NCBI GenBank assembly: GCA_003448835.1
Contig: DLXM01000231.1
Location: 1 to 14,101 of the forward strand
Source of the DNA: Bacteroidota bacterium
GTDB taxonomy: Bacteria; Bacteroidota; Rhodothermia; Balneolales; HLUCCA01
Direction: 5' to 3'
DNA: 14,101 nucleotides
Below are positions 12,179 through 14,101 of this stretch, piece after piece. A program made the position numbers and the translations under genes. Position 1 is the stretch's first letter. The number at the start of each line of letters is the position of its first letter. The notes beneath the pieces were generated by a model. It did not search any database, had not been told where the DNA came from, and saw nothing but the letters and a program-made list of their open reading frames with translations.

Positions 12179-14101
12179 ATTTAGCAAACGAAACCTGGTT
12201 CAAAATATCCAACCACGACACATTACGTCCATTTTTCATGAACATTGTGAGTGATTCCAATCACTGGATGTTCATTTCCAGTAATGGGGGACTTACCGCC
12301 GGGCGAAAAAATAATAACTATGCGTTGTTTCCATATTACACGGATGATAAGATCACAGATATGGCAGACGTTACCGGCAGCAAAACCATAATTCGGACAA
12401 AATCCGCCGGTGAAACACTCATTTGGGAACCATTTTCGCATCGTAACCCCCATAATTTTAAGGTCACCAGAAACATTTTCAAGAATTTCTACGGCAACAA
12501 AATCATGTTCGAAGAAATTAATCATGACCTTGGACTAACATTCAAATACCAGTGGAATTCCAGCAATTTGTATGGTTTTGTCCGAACATCAACGATTGAA
12601 AATAACTCGATTGAGCGTCGCACGGTTGAAGTGCTGGATGGTATTCAAAATATTTTGCCCTACGGTATTGAACCGGATTTGCAGACCGGTACGAGCAATC
12701 TGGCGGATGCATACAAAAGAACAGAGTTGGTCACGGAGTCCGGACTTGGGATTTTTGCATTGAGTGCCATCATTGTAGATAAGGCTGAACCCAGCGAAGC
12801 GCTCAAAGCGAATGTGGTATGGTCCCTTGGCATAGACCAGCCGAAGATTTTATTATCATCGCTACAACTGGATGAGTTCCGAAAAAATCAGGCTATTTAT
12901 CCGGAAAGTGATATAAAAGGCGAAAAAGGCGCTTATTTCATGAATTTTGAGTGTGATCTTGATGGATCCGGATCAAAACAGTGGAAAATAGTCGCTAATG
13001 TAAATCAAAATCATACTCAGGTTGTCGAGTTAAATCAGAAAATACTGCAGGATTCGGGACTGGATGAAAAACTGCAGCGTGATATTGCCAGCGGATCCCA
13101 GAAATTGCAACAATTGTTAGCGGGTGCCGACGGACTAAAATACACCTCTGACATCCTCAAAGACTCACGTCATTTTTCAAATGTGCTTTTTAACATCATG
13201 CGCGGGGGTACATTCGATGACAACTATCAGATCGAGAAACATGATTTTGTCCGGTATCTCCAAAATGCCGGCAAGGATGTCATCAAAAGAAACCAGAAAT
13301 GTATTGATGATCTCCCGGATCTTTTCAACAAAAATGAGCTTTACGATCTGTTACTGGGGTGCGATGACCCGGATTTTTACAGATTATCAAAAGAATATCT
13401 GCCGCTAAAATTCAGTCGCCGTCACGGTGATCCGAGTCGTCCATGGAACCAGTTTTCCATAAACACTCATAATGAAATTGATGGCTCAAAAATTCTGGAT
13501 TACCAGGGTAACTGGCGGGATATTTTCCAGAACTGGGAGGCGTTGGTCCACTCATATCCCGGATTTATCGAAGGGATGGTATTCAAATTTCTGAATGCCA
13601 GTACATTTGATGGATATAATCCATATCGGGTTACAAAAGGTGGATTTGATTGGGAAACCATCGAACCGGATAATCCATGGTCCTATATCGGATACTGGGG
13701 AGACCATCAGGTCATTTATTTGCTCAAATTTTTGGAGTTTTACCAAAAACACGATCCGGATTCGCTGCAACTGCTCTTAGATCACAATTATTTTGTGTAC
13801 GCAAATGTGCCGTATCGAATAAAATCCTACGAACAGATTCTGGCTGATCCAAAGAATACGATTGATTTTGATGAAAAATCAGATCATAAAATCCGCAAAA
13901 AAATTGTTGAAAAAGGCGCAGACGGAGCGTTACTCGGAAGCTTAAAATCTGAAATCCATCACGTTAATTTCCTGGAAAAAATTCTGGCAACGGTCCTGGC
14001 GAAGATGTCGAATTTTATTCCCGAGGGTGGAATCTGGATGAACACTCAACGTCCGGAATGGAATGATGCCAATAATGCTTTGGTGGGCAACGGCGTTTCT
14101 A
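12160..14101 (+). CDS. Large GH94-like (alpha/alpha)6-barrel carbohydrate-active protein, 3' truncated
   Basis: One frame is open from 12133 to the window end. With the likely GTG start at 12160 it gives 647 residues and continues beyond the window. The start overlaps the GH-A gene by 19 bp, which suggests translational coupling; GGA lies about 6 bp upstream, a weak SD. No signal peptide is visible. The N-terminal part (to about 260) looks like a beta-sandwich domain, with SSNGGLTAGR (40-49) and FPYYTDDKI (57-65). A helical linker and barrel follow. WRDIFQN (452-458) parallels the RDQLQD motif of GH94 phosphorylases, and EWNDAN (633-638) parallels their W-N-D catalytic segment, making D636 a candidate general acid. 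GYWGDHQ is at 511-517. This suggests a distant relative of the GH94/GH-Q group that cleaves a beta-glycan by phosphorolysis or hydrolysis. The exact family is not recognised, and the reading rests on short motifs. Confidence 0.8.
   Translation, partial: MAIEILNLANETWFKISNHDTLRPFFMNIVSDSNHWMFISSNGGLTAGRKNNNYALFPYYTDDKITDMADVTGSKTIIRTKSAGETLIWEPFSHRNPHNFKVTRNIFKNFYGNKIMFEEINHDLGLTFKYQWNSSNLYGFVRTSTIENNSIERRTVEVLDGIQNILPYGIEPDLQTGTSNLADAYKRTELVTESGLGIFALSAIIVDKAEPSEALKANVVWSLGIDQPKILLSSLQLDEFRKNQAIYPESDIKGEKGAYFMNFECDLDGSGSKQWKIVANVNQNHTQVVELNQKILQDSGLDEKLQRDIASGSQKLQQLLAGADGLKYTSDILKDSRHFSNVLFNIMRGGTFDDNYQIEKHDFVRYLQNAGKDVIKRNQKCIDDLPDLFNKNELYDLLLGCDDPDFYRLSKEYLPLKFSRRHGDPSRPWNQFSINTHNEIDGSKILDYQGNWRDIFQNWEALVHSYPGFIEGMVFKFLNASTFDGYNPYRVTKGGFDWETIEPDNPWSYIGYWGDHQVIYLLKFLEFYQKHDPDSLQLLLDHNYFVYANVPYRIKSYEQILADPKNTIDFDEKSDHKIRKKIVEKGADGALLGSLKSEIHHVNFLEKILATVLAKMSNFIPEGGIWMNTQRPEWNDANNALVGNGVS

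Noticed and set aside
12130..12180. A frameshift splitting one fused GH-A/GH94-like gene
   Set aside because: Each frame makes a plausible separate protein: the first has a complete barrel with a natural stop, the second has a GTG start. A short overlap of adjacent genes explains it without an error, although a sequencing error cannot be fully excluded.

Overview
The window looks like chromosomal DNA of a moderately AT-rich Gram-negative bacterium, most likely from the Bacteroidota/FCB side of the tree (Balneola- or Rhodothermus-like relatives are possible). This is inferred from the gene families: a GMEHQT-type M1 peptidase, two lipobox lipoproteins, a secreted M24 peptidase, a gamma-carbonic anhydrase and several secreted glycosidases. 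No rRNA or taxonomic marker is present, so the placement is tentative. No tRNA, rRNA, CRISPR array or insertion sequence was seen.

Layout. (1) 2-1222 (+): the C-terminal 406 residues of an M1 zinc metallopeptidase, cut by the window edge. (2) About 1400-2345: a compact Fic-type toxin-antitoxin cassette. The Fic protein is on the minus strand; a 58-residue VbhA-like antitoxin with the Fic inhibition motif is on the plus strand, and the two genes converge and overlap tail-to-tail by 29 bp. (3) 2416-6915 (-): a run of minus-strand genes: DoxX-like membrane protein, exported M24 peptidase, cytosolic orphan histidine kinase, LEA-type lipoprotein, and a gamma-carbonic anhydrase-like protein 3 bp downstream of the lipoprotein gene. 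(4) 6916-7365: a 450-bp divergent intergenic region rich in dyad symmetries, followed by a small DUF4405-like cytochrome b membrane protein (+). (5) 7812-8447 (-): a SRAP/YedK-type abasic-site DNA-protein crosslinking protein. (6) 8538-14101 (+): a carbohydrate-active block. It holds a GH28-like beta-helix lipoprotein, a 407-bp gap with a decayed duplicate of the GH28 3' end, a terminator-like hairpin and operator-like dyads, an exported clan GH-A TIM-barrel glycosidase, and a large open frame (647 codons and still open at the window edge). That last frame resembles the GH94-type phosphorylase/(alpha/alpha)6-barrel group and overlaps the end of the TIM-barrel gene by 19 bp.

How the genes may work together. 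The GH28-like protein would sit on an envelope surface and the GH-A enzyme would be exported; the GH94-like protein shows no signal peptide. That is the logic of stepwise glycan breakdown outside followed by phosphorolysis or hydrolysis inside, but the substrate cannot be read from the sequence. The most unusual element is the convergent, overlapping Fic/antitoxin pair. No terminator is visible between its two genes, so each transcript probably runs antisense through the other.
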